A program made the position numbers and the translations under genes. The notes below the pieces were generated by a model. The model was not told the DNA's origin. It was given only the letters and a program-made list of their open reading frames with translations, and made no database searches. From Orientallactaga sibirica (Eukaryota; Chordata; Mammalia; Rodentia; Dipodidae), in assembly GCA_036365145.1 (NCBI GenBank), contig JAEOAD010000794.1, positions 1,302,001-1,366,000 of the forward strand: DNA of 64,000 bases. Reading direction: 5' to 3'. Shown here one piece after another: positions 1-9,980 of the stretch (position 1 is its first letter; each line of letters begins with the position of its first letter).

Positions 1-267
1 ATTGGATTTTATAAAGCAAAGTGTAAAACAATACTTACCATAGGCTATCAATTATTTCAACTTAAATAATGTTCTTGCCACAATATATTTTCTAGAGCTA
101 CACATAGATGTATGTAAATTAATGTAAATAAGTCTGGGATAAGCATACTAACTAGTAGCTATGATTTCCTTAGATTGATTAATGAGGACATAAACTTTCT
201 CTACAAGGTTTGAAACTTTTGCACAATCTATTTATGTAAGTTAAAAGATCACTTTTGGGGGGAGGGG
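1..267. other. AT-rich DNA, no feature recognised
   Basis: No SINE or ORF of note. Confidence 0.5.
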
Positions 268-400
268 AGGTTTCAAGGTAGAGTTTTGCTCTAGCCCAGG
301 ATGACTTGGAATTCACTATGTAGTCTCAGGCTGGTCTCGAACTCACTGTGATCCTCTTACCTCTGCCTCCTGAGTGCATGCTCCACACTCCTGGCTCAAG
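268..400 (-). mobile_element. B1 SINE
   Basis: Shows the minus-strand B1 signature (ctctagcccagg ... ctatgtagtctcagg ... cctctgcctcc) with an indel near its 5' end. Confidence 0.85.
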
Positions 401-403
401 ATA

Positions 404-560
404 GCTTTTTGTTTTGGCTTTCCAAGGTAGTGTCTCACTCTAGCTCAGGCTGACCAGGAATTCACTATGTATTCTCAGGGTGGCCTTGAACTCTTGGCAA
501 TTCTCCTACCTCTGCCTCCCAAGTGCTGGGATTAAAGGCGTGTGCCACCATGCCTGGCTC
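404..560 (-). mobile_element. B1 SINE
   Basis: Near full length; ends gtgctgggattaaaggcg and tgcctggctc. Confidence 0.9.
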
Positions 561-570
561 AAGATAGCTG

Positions 571-758
571 TTTTTTAAAATATTTTTATTTATATGAGAA
601 AGAGAGTGCATCCACATGTCAGAGCCTCCCAACACTACAACTGAATGAACTCCTGATACATGAGTCACTTGGCTTTACATGGGTCCTGGGGAATCAAATG
701 GGGGCCAACAGACTTTGCAAGCAAGCTCCTTTAGCCACTGAGCCATCTCCCCAGGCCC
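571..758 (-). mobile_element. DIP-like SINE
   Basis: Tail atatttttatttat at the left, tRNA-like head (actgagccatctccccaggccc) at the right; moderately diverged. Confidence 0.85.
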
Positions 759-837
759 AAGATATGTTACTTTAGTAGAAAGGATCAGGTGTTGGTTTTT
801 AAATGTTCAAAATGGAAATATCCCTTTTTAGAATTTT

Positions 838-1044
838 TTTAAGCTTTTATTTTATTTATTACAGTCAGAGAGAGAGAGAGAGAGAGAGTGAACATGGGTA
901 TGCCAGGTCTTCTAGCCACTGCAAATGAATTCCAAACACATGCGCCACCATGTGCATCTGGCTTACGTGGGACCTGGGGAATATAACCAGAGTCCTTAGG
1001 CTTCACAGGCATATGCCTTAACTGCTAAGCCATGTCTCCAGCCC
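838..1044 (-). mobile_element. DIP-like SINE
   Basis: Includes a (GA)n run at 866-888 and the head gctaagccatgtctccagccc. Confidence 0.9.
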
Positions 1045-1128
1045 TAGAATTATTTTAAATAGTATTTTCAGGATTCTCTAGAATTGTATAATGTACAGAT
1101 ACTACAAATACTTCAGAAAACATGATCT

Positions 1129-1300
1129 TTTTTTAGTTTTTTTTTTGTTATTGGTAGGTAGTTTGCCTGTGACAGGATGTCATGTAGCCTAAACTGGCCT
1201 CTAACTCAATATGTAGCCAGGGATGACCTTGAACTCCTGCTCCTCCTGTTTCTATCTCCTAAGTGCTGGGGTTACAAGCATGCCCATCACATCCTGCTTC
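1129..1300 (-). mobile_element. Old B1-type SINE
   Basis: Weak B1 pattern (ctcaatatgtagccagg, cctaagtgctggggtt); clearly older than its neighbours. Confidence 0.6.
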
Positions 1301-1324
1301 CATTGGTTTAACTTTATTGATATT

Positions 1325-1503
1325 TTTGTTTTGTTTTGTTTTGGTTTGGTTTGGTTTTTGGTTTTTTGAGGTAGGGTCTCACTCTAGCCCAGGCTGACCT
1401 GGAGTTCACTCTATATTCTCAGGGTGGCCTCAAACTCATGGCGATCCTCCTATCTCTACCTCCCCAGTGCTGATATTAAAGGCGTGCGCCACCACACCCA
1501 GCT
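1325..1503 (-). mobile_element. B1 SINE
   Basis: Tail is a TTTTG/GGTTT run; complete to caccacacccagc. Confidence 0.9.
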
Positions 1504-1570
1504 TTTTTATTGATATGTTTTGATGGCATGCTTTACCCTATGAACAGTGGAATAAAAAGGAGCAACATGC

Positions 1571-1765
1571 AGGGCCAGGGAGATGCTCAGCAGGTAAGAG
1601 CACTTACTGTGCAAACATCAAGGCCTGAGAAGGCCTGAGACTGCCCGAGCTCAATTCCCAGAACCCACATGAGCACCTGAGCATGGCGACACACACATGG
1701 ATGGGAGACTGAAGAATTTCTGGGACTTGCTGATGAAAAAATGGTGAAATTAGCAGCTCTGGGTT

Positions 1766-1798
<33 letters not shown>

Positions 1799-1988
1799 CT
1801 GTCTCAAGGAAATAGGCAGATGAGCCAAAAGAGGACAATACCACAAGTTTCCTCTGGCCTCCAGATGCATGCACACAGCTTCACACAGGTGGATACACTA
1901 TACACACACACACCACAAACCACATATACTCTACACACATGCACACACACACATACACACACCAAAAATTAAAAAAAAAAAAAAAAAA
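1571..1988 (+). mobile_element. B4/ID_B1-type composite SINE
   Basis: ID-like head (gatgctcagcaggtaagagc), B1-like middle (gactgtctcaaggaaatagg), then cctctggcctcc with a (CA)n-rich 3' part and A17 tail. The (GA)n at 1768-1799 is internal. Confidence 0.7.
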
Positions 1989-2133
1989 CATTAGCAACAT
2001 GAGTTACTGCCAGAGGTACAAAACACAAGACCTTAAGTTTTATTTGTAGTAATCCAGTCAGTCCCTTTTCTCTTAGTTAATATTATTTTTATACGATTGA
2101 AACAAAACAAAGTATATGGAATAGAAAGTAAGA

Positions 2134-2325
2134 GGGCTGGAGAGATGGCTCAGTGGTTAAAGGTACTTGCTTTCAAAGCCTGAAGGCCTGGGTTGAATTC
2201 CCCAGTACATATAAAGCCAAATACACAAAGTGGCGCATGCATCTAGAGTTCATTAGCAGCAGCAACAGGCCCTGGTTCACCATTCTTATGCTCTCTCTTC
2301 CTCCCAAGTGAATAAATAAAGTTTG
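2134..2325 (+). mobile_element. DIP-like SINE
   Basis: A-box region gatggctcagtggtta and B-box-like ggttgaattcc visible; tail aataaataaag. Confidence 0.9.
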
Positions 2326-2352
2326 TTTTTTTTTTTTTTTAAGTAAGAAAGA

Positions 2353-2552
2353 GGGGCTGAAGAGATGGCTTGGTGGTTAAGGCACTTGCCTGCAAATCCA
2401 AAGGACCCAGATTCAACTCCCAGGTCCCACGTGAGCCAGATGCACAAGGGGGGAGCATGCATCTGAAATTTGTTTGCAGTGGCTAGAGGCCCTGGTGTGA
2501 CCATTCCCCACACACACTTGCCTATTTCTGTATCTCTCAAATAAATAAATAT
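2353..2552 (+). mobile_element. DIP-like SINE
   Basis: Complete; its tail abuts an inverted copy (2553-2798), forming a head-out inverted pair. Confidence 0.9.
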
Positions 2553-2798
2553 TTTTTAATATTTTTATTTATTTATTTATATGAGAGAAAGAGGCAGAGA
2601 GAGAGGGAGAGAAAGAGGCAGAGAGAGAAGGAGAGAATGGGCACACCAGGGCATCCAGCCACTGCAAACGAACTCCAGATGCATGCATTCCTGCCCCCCT
2701 TGTGCATCTGGCTTACATGGGGCCTGGAGAGTCAAACCAGAATCCTTTGGCTTCGCAGGCAAGCAAGCGCCTTAACCACTGAGCCATCTCTCCAGCCC
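2553..2798 (-). mobile_element. DIP-like SINE
   Basis: Long (GAGA)n part with agaggcagaga units at 2586-2632; complete head. Confidence 0.9.
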
Positions 2799-2827
2799 AA
2801 TAATTTTTTTTTTTAAAGTAATAAAGA

Positions 2828-3063
2828 GGGCTAGAGAGATGGCTCAGTGATTAAGGCACTTGCCTATAAAGCCTAAGGACCCCAGTCCAATTTCCAGTAC
2901 CCACATAAAGCCAGATGCACAAAATGGCACATGTGTCTGGAGTTTGTTTGCAGTGGCTAGAGACCCTGATGTACCCATTCTCTCCCCCTCTCCCCTCTCT
3001 CTCTCTCTCTCTTTCTTTCTCTCTATGTATCTCTCTGCTTGCAAATATATATTTGAAAAAGTA
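2828..3063 (+). mobile_element. DIP-like SINE
   Basis: Head gagggctagagagatggc; CT-rich stretch 2984-3033, then tgcaaatatatatttg in place of the AAATAAAT tail. Confidence 0.9.
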
Positions 3064-3075
3064 AGAAAGAACCAG

Positions 3076-3300
3076 GTGCTGGGCGTGGTGGCGCACACCT
3101 TTAATCCCAGCCCTTGGGAGGCAGCTAAGGCACTTGTCTGCAATGCCTAATGACCAGGTTCAGTTCCCCAGTATCCATGTAAAGCCAGATGCACAAGTGG
3201 TACATGTATCTGGAGTTCATTTGCAATAGCTATAGGCTCAGGTTTGTTTTCCTTCTTTCTCTCTCTCTCTCTCTTTGTAAACAAACAATTTTTTTTAAGT
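3076..3300 (+). mobile_element. Chimeric SINE: B1 5' part joined to headless DIP-like body
   Basis: B1 sequence (gctgggcgtggtggcgcac ... gggaggcag) to 3123 runs without a gap into the DIP-like element at ctaaggcacttgtctgc and continues to its (CT)n and tail. Confidence 0.7.
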
Positions 3301-3366
3301 AAGTAAGAAAGTAAGTATTGGATAGCTCCCTTTCCACAACAAATCACTATTAAAATTTGTTTTAAA

Positions 3367-3512
3367 ACCTGGCATGGTGTTGTACACCTTTAATCCCAGC
3401 ACTTGGGAGGCAGAGGTAGGAGGATCACCATGAGTTCAAGGCCACTCTGAGACTACATAGTGAATTTCAGATTAGTCTGGGCTACAGTGAGATCCAACCT
3501 TAGAAAAAAAAA
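3367..3512 (+). mobile_element. B1 SINE
   Basis: cctggcatggtgttgtac to ccttag plus A10 tail. Confidence 0.9.
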
Positions 3513-3571
3513 AGTTTGTTATATTTTCTTGCATTTTTTTCTAAATCTAACAGGTAGAAATGGGATTCCTG

Positions 3572-3650
3572 GGGGCTGGAGATGTAATTCAAAGGTAGCT
3601 CAATGGTAGAGTGCTTGTGTAGCATACTCAAGTCCTCAGAAAAAAAATTC
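3572..3650 (+). mobile_element. ID-like SINE
   Basis: ggggctggagatgtaattca, then gctcaatggtagagtgcttg, the tRNA-Ala-like ID body, and an A8 tail. Confidence 0.6.
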
Positions 3651-3734
3651 TGTTTTACTAACTGTTCTAGAACCTGATTTGGGGTTGTTTTGTTTTGTTT
3701 TGTTGTTGTTTTCTTATTAATTAGATGGGGAATC

Positions 3735-3760
3735 TTTCTTTTCTTTTCTTTTCTTTTTCT

Positions 3761-3792
<32 letters not shown>

Positions 3793-3950
3793 TTTTTTGT
3801 GTTTTGGTTTTTCGAGGTAGGGTTTCACTCTAGTCCAGGCTGACCTGGAATTCACTATGTAGTCTCAGGGTGGCCTCGAACTCATGGCAATCCTCCTACC
3901 TCTGCCTCCCAAGTGCTGGGATTAAAGGCATGTGCCACCATGCCCGGCTT
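3735..3950 (-). mobile_element. B1 SINE with long CTTTT tail
   Basis: Tail expanded as (CTTTT)n then T26; body intact to caccatgcccggc. Confidence 0.9.
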
Positions 3951-4011
3951 TCTCTTTTTATATATATGGAAAAACCAAACTTATTCTGTATCCCCCTTCC
4001 CCATGCACACA

Positions 4012-4151
4012 CTTATTTTTGAGACTAGGTCTGTCACTAAGTATGTTAGGCTGGCCTGGTACTCTCTGTAGCTCAGGGTGGCTGCCAAACTTGTGATCCT
4101 CCTGCCTCAGCCTCCCAAGTGCTGGGATTATAGGCATGAACACCACACCCA
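4012..4151 (-). mobile_element. Old B1 SINE
   Basis: gtaggctggcct-type variant with ctgggattataggcatg; diverged. Confidence 0.7.
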
Positions 4152-4322
4152 TATTTGAATTTATTTTTATTTTGCATACTTGCATGTTGTTCCATTTTAT
4201 GCCTAGGTTATGTTAGACCAACTGTAATACGTAAAGTCCATGACAGTGAAGCTTCATTAGATTTGTTCCCTACTTTATCTTTAGTGCTCACAGAACTTAC
4301 TGGGCACTGAAAAAGTAGCTGT

Positions 4323-4405
4323 GGAGTGCTGCTGGTGTAGCTTAGTGGTAGAGCACCTGCTAGTGGATATGAGGATTTGAGCCTCAGCACCACAACACAA
4401 GGATG
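4323..4405 (+). mobile_element. ID-like SINE
   Basis: gtgtagcttagtggtagagc followed by a cctcagcac end; no clear A tail left. Confidence 0.55.
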
Positions 4406-4413
4406 CAGTTCAG

Positions 4414-4567
4414 GAGCGAGTGTGGTGGCACATGCCTTTAATCCCAGCACTCGGGAGGCAGAGGTAGGAGGATTGCCATGAGTTCAAGGTCACCCTGAGA
4501 CTACATAGTGAATTCCAGGTCAGCCTGAGTTAGCGTGAGACCCTACCTCAGGAAAAAAAAAAAAAAA
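4414..4567 (+). mobile_element. B1 SINE
   Basis: gtgtggtggcacatgccttt to ccctacctcagg plus A15. Confidence 0.92.
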
Positions 4568-4619
4568 GAATGCAGTTCAGGTAGTTAGTTAAAGTAGTCA
4601 ACTATTGTTATATAACTGA

Positions 4620-4810
4620 TGCCAGCACAGTAGTTACTGTTTTCCATGCTAACATGATTACTTCCTTGAGAGGAATTCCTAAAGATTAAATTACTGGGTC
4701 AGAATGGATGCATATTTAAAATTTTTCAAATATGTTACCAAATTCCTCTGCATTTAGTTTATATGATATTGCATTCCTACCCACCAGTATATAAAAGTAT
4801 TTAGGCCCCT
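4620..4810 (-). mobile_element. Ancient L1 fragment (antisense)
   Basis: Phrases such as attactgggtcagaatgg, caaattcctctgcat and cattcctacccaccagtat match the antisense 3' part of old mammalian L1 as I know it. Confidence 0.5.
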
Positions 4811-5340
4811 CTGCCTTAGGAACTGTGTGGTGACATGAATTTTGAGGGAATGCTCAACTATAAATGCTATGGAGGGAAGCTGAAATGCAGCTGTTTTGGA
4901 AGCTGAGCAGAATGCATGGAGTCTCCCAGCTATGCCTGGGAAATTAATTTAATGAAGAGAGTCTCACTCAGGGTCCCAGCAGGAAAGAGAAGGCATGCTC
5001 TAATTAGGCCATTTAAGGAGCACTTAATAGAAGGACTTTTTCCAAAGGGAGGCTAGATTGACAGAAACCCACAAGGATTCAAGGGACTAATTACAGTGGG
5101 CTCTGTCGGCAGCCATAAGCTGGAGGGGCCAAGCAGAGCAGTGGCCTCTAACCAGGAGACGGAAGCACAGACTAAAGTATAGAGGGCCACAGAGGAAGCA
5201 ACAGTAGCCTTAAAAAACAACAAAAAAGTTGGAAAATACCCAAATTCTCCTCCTTTCCTTCCAATCTCCTCCAGGACTCTCCACTGGTCAAAATCAATGG
5301 GAAGCCATAGGCTAAAGGAGCCCATTGAACATAGCTCTCA
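4811..5340. other. No recognisable repeat or gene
   Basis: Unique-looking DNA; short ORFs on both strands lack any codon signal. Confidence 0.4.
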
Positions 5341-5376
5341 GGCTGGAGAGATGGCTCAGCGGTTAAGGCGCTTGGC
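5341..5376 (+). mobile_element. DIP-like SINE head fragment
   Basis: Only the first 36 bp (ggctggagagatggctcagc ...cgcttgg); the body is missing. Confidence 0.7.
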
Positions 5377-5404
5377 TGAACACACCTCTCTGCTTCCCAA
5401 GGCA

Positions 5405-5600
5405 CAGGGCTTACCGTATATGCTAAGCATTCAATAACTGCACTATTGAATTTATCCTTTATGACAATCCCTCAAGCTATTTGCTCACATGCCAATGGGA
5501 CCCCAAGGCTCAGGGACATAAATGAGTTTGCCTAAGGACACACAGCTAGTTTTAGAGGCTCCAAAGCCTTTTGCTCTTAAGTGCTATGGGGCCTGGGTCC
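5405..5600 (-). mobile_element. MIR
   Basis: aaggctcagggacataaatg and acacacagctag are the MIR core in antisense. Confidence 0.6.
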
Positions 5601-5913
5601 ACACACAAATGACCCTATGTAACTAGACAAATACTTAATACAACAGTGAAATTTCCCAACTCAGGCCCCAAGGCAAAAAACAGACATACGCATAGAGTTT
5701 ATGCCAAATGAGGTGGAAGCTCACATGAGGCAGCTCCAGTATCACCAACATCAGGCACCCTGTGGAGAAGAAAGTGCTAGAAGTCCTAGGTCATATACAA
5801 CACCCCCATCACCTCCTATCTAGGGCGAGTCCTTTATCTTTGTATTGTTTCTTCCCCTGTCAAGCAACAATCATCACAGTTCTTATCTCAGATTGGTTAT
5901 GAGATAAAGCATC

Positions 5914-6080
5914 AGTTTTTTTAAAGTATTTTATTTTTATTTATTTGAGAGAGAGAATGGACACACTAGGTCCTGCATGTGCCACCTTGAACATCTGGCT
6001 TATGTGGGTCCTGGGGAATTGAACCTGAGTCCTTAGCTTTGCAGGCAAGTGCCTTAACTGCTAAGCCATCTCCCCAGCCC
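5914..6080 (-). mobile_element. DIP-like SINE
   Basis: Lacks part of the middle; head gctaagccatctccccagccc complete. Confidence 0.88.
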
Positions 6081-6081
6081 C

Positions 6082-6365
6082 AGTTTTTATATTGCTGTGC
6101 CAAGGGAGAAGAATTTTCTACTGGCTCAAAGTTTCTGAGGGCTTCAATCCATCATGGCAGGAAAAACATGTTAGACTGCTTCTGCTCATGGCAGCAGGAA
6201 CCTGTGGCAGAGGCTGTTCACATCATGACAGACCAACAAGCTGGCAGCAAGACAGGAAGTGGCTGGAAAGAATATTTCCAAGGACCTGCCCCCAGGACAG
6301 CTCTGCCTCCTCTAGGTCCCAGAACCTCCCAAAATAGCACCACCATCTGGTGACCAAGCACACAA
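6082..6365 (-). mobile_element. MaLR LTR (probable)
   Basis: catcatggcaggaa, atcatgacag..., caccatctggtgaccaagc resemble antisense MaLR LTR sequence seen elsewhere in this window. Confidence 0.45.
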
Positions 6366-6368
6366 GAT

Positions 6369-6500
6369 GTGAGCCAGATGCACAGGATAGCGCATATGTC
6401 TGGAGTTCATTTGCAATGGCTGGAGGCCCTGGCATGCCCATTCTCTCTCTCTCTGTCTCTCACTCCTTCTCCTCTCTCTCAAATAAATAAATAAAAATAA
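6369..6500 (+). mobile_element. DIP-like SINE, 5' truncated
   Basis: Begins at gtgagccagatgcac; tRNA-like head missing. Confidence 0.88.
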
Positions 6501-6509
6501 AATATTAAG

Positions 6510-6700
6510 TCAGGTGTGGTGGCGCAGGCCTTTAATCCCAGCACTTGGGAGGCAGTGAGTGGTAGGAGGATCATGGTGAGTTCGAGGCCACCCTGAGACT
6601 ATATAGTGAATTCCTGGTTAGGCTGAGCTAGAGTGAGACCCTACCTCCAAAAATCAAAAAAATAAAATAAATAAATAAAAATAAAATAAAATAAAATATT
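6510..6700 (+). mobile_element. B1 SINE
   Basis: Has a small gtgagtg insertion (6555) and an AAATAAAATAAA-type tail. Confidence 0.9.
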
Positions 6701-6701
6701 A

Positions 6702-6896
6702 TTCGGGCATGGTGGTGTATAATTTTAATCCCAGCACTCGGGAGGCAGAGGTAGGGGGATCACTGTGAGTTTGAGGCCACCCTGAGACTACATAGTGAAT
6801 TACAGGTCAACCTGGGCTACAGTGAGACCCTACCGAGATAACCCTCCCCCCAAAAAGTAAATAAAATATTTAAAAACTCATGCTTCTTAAAAAAAA
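6702..6896 (+). mobile_element. B1 SINE
   Basis: Complete to ccctaccgagataacc; its 3' end plus flank is repeated next door. Confidence 0.88.
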
Positions 6897-6987
6897 GTCA
6901 ACCTGGGCTACAGTGAGACCTTACCTAGATACCCCCCCCAAAAGTAAATAAAATATTAAAAAACTCATGCTTCTTAAAAAAAAAAAA
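6806..6987 (+). repeat. 91-bp tandem duplication of a B1 3' end and flank
   Basis: 6806-6896 and 6897-6987 both start gtcaacctgggctacagtga and end with actcatgcttcttaaaaa; a few substitutions and C-run length differ. Confidence 0.9.
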
Positions 6988-7157
6988 GACCCAGGTCCAA
7001 TTCCCCAGAACCCACATAAGCCAAATGCACATGGTGGTACATGCATCTGGAGTTCATTTGCAGGAGTTCATTTGCAGTGACCATAGGCCCTGGCGCACCC
7101 ATATTCTCCCTTCCTCCCTCCTTCCCTCCCTCTCTTTCATAAATAAATAATTTTAAA
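6988..7157 (+). mobile_element. DIP-like SINE, 5' truncated
   Basis: Starts at gacccaggtccaattcc; includes a 14-bp internal direct repeat (ggagttcatttgca at 7049 and 7063). Confidence 0.88.
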
Positions 7158-7249
7158 TTTTTAAATATATTTATTCATTTATAAGGAGGAACACAGAGAG
7201 AAAAATATGGGCATGCCAGGGCATCTTGCCACTGCAAACAAACTCCAGT
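7158..7249 (-). mobile_element. DIP-like SINE, head missing
   Basis: Tail and middle to actgcaaacaaactccag only. Confidence 0.8.
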
Positions 7250-7655
7250 TATGACATTTCCAGGAAAATAGATGGCTTTGGAGATCATCATGTTAAACAA
7301 AATAAGCCAGACTGAGAAAGACAGATAACACGTTTTCTCTCATATGTGGAACCTAGGTTTAAAATGTGTGTGTGTTTGTAGGTCACAAAATTAGGAAGAG
7401 GACCATAATAAGGGAAGAAAAGATTTTTAGGAAGGTGGGAAATAGAGAGGTAAAGGATACATGTAATAGGAAAGCAGAAGGAGGGACTGGTTGGAGGAAA
7501 AAAGGGAACTGGTTGGAGAAGGCAAGGGGGATAGGAAAGGGCAGTGAGGGAGGGGAGCAAATGAGAACAAAGTGTAATGATAGACAGACAGACAGACAGA
7601 CAGACAGATGCCACAATGAACCCATACTTTGTATGCTCACCTAAGGAATTAATAA
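7250..7655 (+). mobile_element. L1 3' end fragment
   Basis: ggagatcatcatgttaaac, aaataagccagactgagaaa and ctcatatgtggaacct are the well-known L1 3'-region phrase set in sense. Confidence 0.6.
7580..7607 (+). repeat. (GACA)n microsatellite
   Basis: Six to seven GACA units inside the L1 3' end. Confidence 0.9.
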
Positions 7656-7661
7656 TAATAA

Positions 7662-7868
7662 TGGGGCTGGAGAAGATGGCTTAGCAGTTAAGGCACTTGC
7701 CTGCAAAGCCAAAGGACCCCGGTTTGATTCCCCAGGACCCACGTAAACCAGATGCACAAGGAGGCGCATGCATCTGGAGTTCATTTGCAATGGCTGGAGG
7801 CCCTGGGGTGCCCATTCTCTCTCTCTCTTTCAGTCTCATAAATAAATAAATAAAAATAATAATATAAT
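7662..7868 (+). mobile_element. DIP-like SINE
   Basis: Complete, one extra base in the A box (gagaagatggc). Confidence 0.92.
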
Positions 7869-8149
7869 GGCAACAGGTAAGCAAGATTCGGCCTCAGTGT
7901 GAAGAGCCCGTCCTTAGTCTAGGCCCCTGCAGGCAGGACGGGCTTCCCAGCCATGCACATGGTTTGTCTTTCTGCAGTATCCTCTGAGTCAGATCTTGGA
8001 ACAAGCACCACCTCCCTTGTTCCCCATGTGGTTCATCCCTCTGTTTCCATGGTCCTAGAACCCTCAGAGCCTCTGGCTCCCTCTGCTCCTGACGTCAGGG
8101 CTTCCAGAGAACCCTTTCCTCTTTCCTGACAGCACCTGTCTGTCCACAC
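7869..8149. other. Unique DNA with a palindromic CRE
   Basis: No repeat recognised; contains TGACGTCA at 8090-8097. Confidence 0.5.
8090..8097. promoter_or_regulatory. CRE palindrome TGACGTCA
   Basis: Perfect CREB/ATF consensus in SINE-poor DNA; function inferred from motif only. Confidence 0.35.
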
Positions 8150-8248
8150 CCAGTGTGATCTGGGATCATCTGTCTTTCCTATTATCCTCCAGGACTCAGC
8201 GTAGTGCCTGAGGGTACAGTGAGAGCTCAGTAAATGTTCACTGAAGTT
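8150..8248 (+). mobile_element. L2 3' end
   Basis: cagcgtagtgcctgagg followed by ctcagtaaatgttcactg, the sense 3' end of L2. Confidence 0.5.
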
Positions 8249-8249
8249 A

Positions 8250-8375
8250 CCCCATAACAGTCTTTCAAGGCAGTCTATTATCTAGCAGTGGGGAAATTGA
8301 GGCTCAGAACAATCACCTTACTTGCCCAAGGACATGCTATTGTCCAAGGTCATGCTATACAGCGAACCTGTTGCT
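8250..8375 (-). mobile_element. MIR
   Basis: ggggaaattgaggctcaga and ttgcccaaggacatgc mark the antisense core. Confidence 0.6.
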
Positions 8376-8435
8376 TGACTGCTGCCAAAGTGGGGCTATG
8401 GAGATGTTTAGCTCAAAGTACCTTAACTTTATTAT

Positions 8436-8571
8436 TTATTTTTCCTGAGGCAGGGTCTCACTGTTGCCCAGGCTGACCTAGAACTCACTCTGTGGCTCCA
8501 GGCTGGCCTTGACTGATCCTCTCACCTCAGCCTCCTGAGTGCTGGGATCACAGGCATGCACCCTCACGCCC
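8436..8571 (-). mobile_element. Old B1 SINE
   Basis: gaggcagggtctcactgttg variant to gcatgcaccctcacgcc. Confidence 0.8.
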
Positions 8572-8589
8572 TCTCCGCATACCTTAACT

Positions 8590-8757
8590 CTTGGTGCCAC
8601 TGCCAACTATCTGGTGACCTGCACCCGTGCCTCTGTTTCCCCCTTGGTAAAATGACTCAGAATGATTGTTAGGAAGACTGAAGGAGCTACAGATCTTAAA
8701 GTAAGTAGAGCCATGCCTGGCACACAGCAGGCACAACATAAATGTTTGGTCATTGTG
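8590..8757 (+). mobile_element. MIR
   Basis: cctctgtttcccccttggta, then gccatgcctggcacacagc and ataaatgtttgg, sense orientation. Confidence 0.65.
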
Positions 8758-9429
8758 GGGATTCAGTCTCTGGCTGTGAAGGAATCTGAGCAGGTCTGAA
8801 GCTGAACTACAAAATGCCTTCTTTCTCCGTCCCCAGACTTCCATTGCCCCAGGGTCACTGTGTGGGCAGCGTGGCTCCTCAGCCCTTGATGCTGAGTGCT
8901 CTAGAAGAAGGGGCCGCTGGCTGCGTGTACAGAAAACCCAGACGTTTCAGACTGGGAGATGAGGCCTCCGTGGCTTCGTGAGGGTTAAGTCGAAGCAGAA
9001 TGTGTTTGTTTTCCCCTGTGTCTGCAAGGGCCTCTCCGGTCTCCATGGCAACATGATTTCCTGTCCTGGTTTTCCCTTGGATGCAATACCTGCTGAATAC
9101 AGAGGCGCCTGGGCTGAGGCTGGGGTGGAGGCCAACGTGAAGACTGTTCCCTTTAACAGCCTTCCCCTCAAAGGCAGAGTGGCTAGCCTGGCCAGGGGCC
9201 ATGTCACAAGAGCCTTTGTTTACAAGTGCAGACTTCCAACTTCGGGTGACGTCATGGAATCCAGTCTGGAATACGTGTTCCTCCCCATTTTTCTTTCTTT
9301 AGTCCTTTTCTGGGGTTTTGTTTCTGAGGCTGAAGACAGAGACTCTCACTCATCCCCAGTTTGCAAAGCCGGTTTCGGAATCCTCCCAGTGACGGGCTGT
9401 AGAGTGGGTCTGAAGGCTGTGGTAGTAAA
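8758..9429. other. Unique DNA, candidate regulatory stretch
   Basis: About 670 bp without a recognisable repeat, GC content above the surroundings, one palindromic CRE and a ccatggcaac half-site of the RFX X-box (about 9041). A 171-codon open frame here is open on both strands and lacks homology that I recognise. Confidence 0.4.
9247..9254. promoter_or_regulatory. CRE palindrome TGACGTCA
   Basis: Second perfect consensus in the same SINE-poor block, 1.15 kb from the first. Confidence 0.35.
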
Positions 9430-9560
9430 TATTCATTCATTCTCATTTGTCCATTTATTAGTCATTTGGTTCATTCAGCAAACATTTGCATAGTAGATAA
9501 AATGCCAAAGCAGTGTTGGAGCATAAAAAAAAAATAGAGCAGAATCTGATCATTTCTCAC
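9430..9560 (-). mobile_element. L2 3' end
   Basis: attcattcattctcatttg and ttcagcaaacatttgcat, antisense. Confidence 0.5.
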
Positions 9561-9724
9561 AAGGGGTCTATAAGACCTGTTGAATAGAGACACACATGTA
9601 ACTCAGGAAGCACTCAGTAGGATGATGAAGACCCTGACTCAGGTCTCTGCAGAGCTGCTGCGGGGTGGTGATGGGAAACTGAAATCTGGGCCATCTGCTG
9701 ACATTCCAGCTCAGCTCCTAAACT

Positions 9725-9800
9725 CTGTAGCGGGAGGCAGCTCCTGCCCTGAGTCTCAACCTTCTCATTTGTAAAACCGGGACAACATTGGTGCCCACTT
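9725..9800 (+). mobile_element. MIR fragment
   Basis: gagtctcaaccttctcattt followed by gtaaaaccgggacaac. Confidence 0.5.
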
Positions 9801-9980
9801 AGGAACAGTATTCCCGAGTCTTCATTGTTCATGGGTGGGACTCATGCAGATCTCAGCCCTCTCACCCATCAGCCTTATGTCCTTGCTCAGGCTTCCAGAA
9901 GTTTCTTTTTAAGCTTTGCACCCTGTCCTAAGGTCAATATTCACTGTGCTCTTTGGGGTTGAAATAAAAAATGTACTCAT

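Noticed and set aside
6650..6700. TTTTA/TAAAA pentamer run as a counterpart of the human TNRC6A-linked epilepsy repeat
   Set aside because: Short and irregular, clearly a B1 tail, more than 50 kb from the gene with no evidence of orthology.
8978..9493. 171-codon open frame on + strand
   Set aside because: No ATG at its start (begins GTG), antisense is open too, its end runs into an L2 remnant, and no domain or splice structure is visible.
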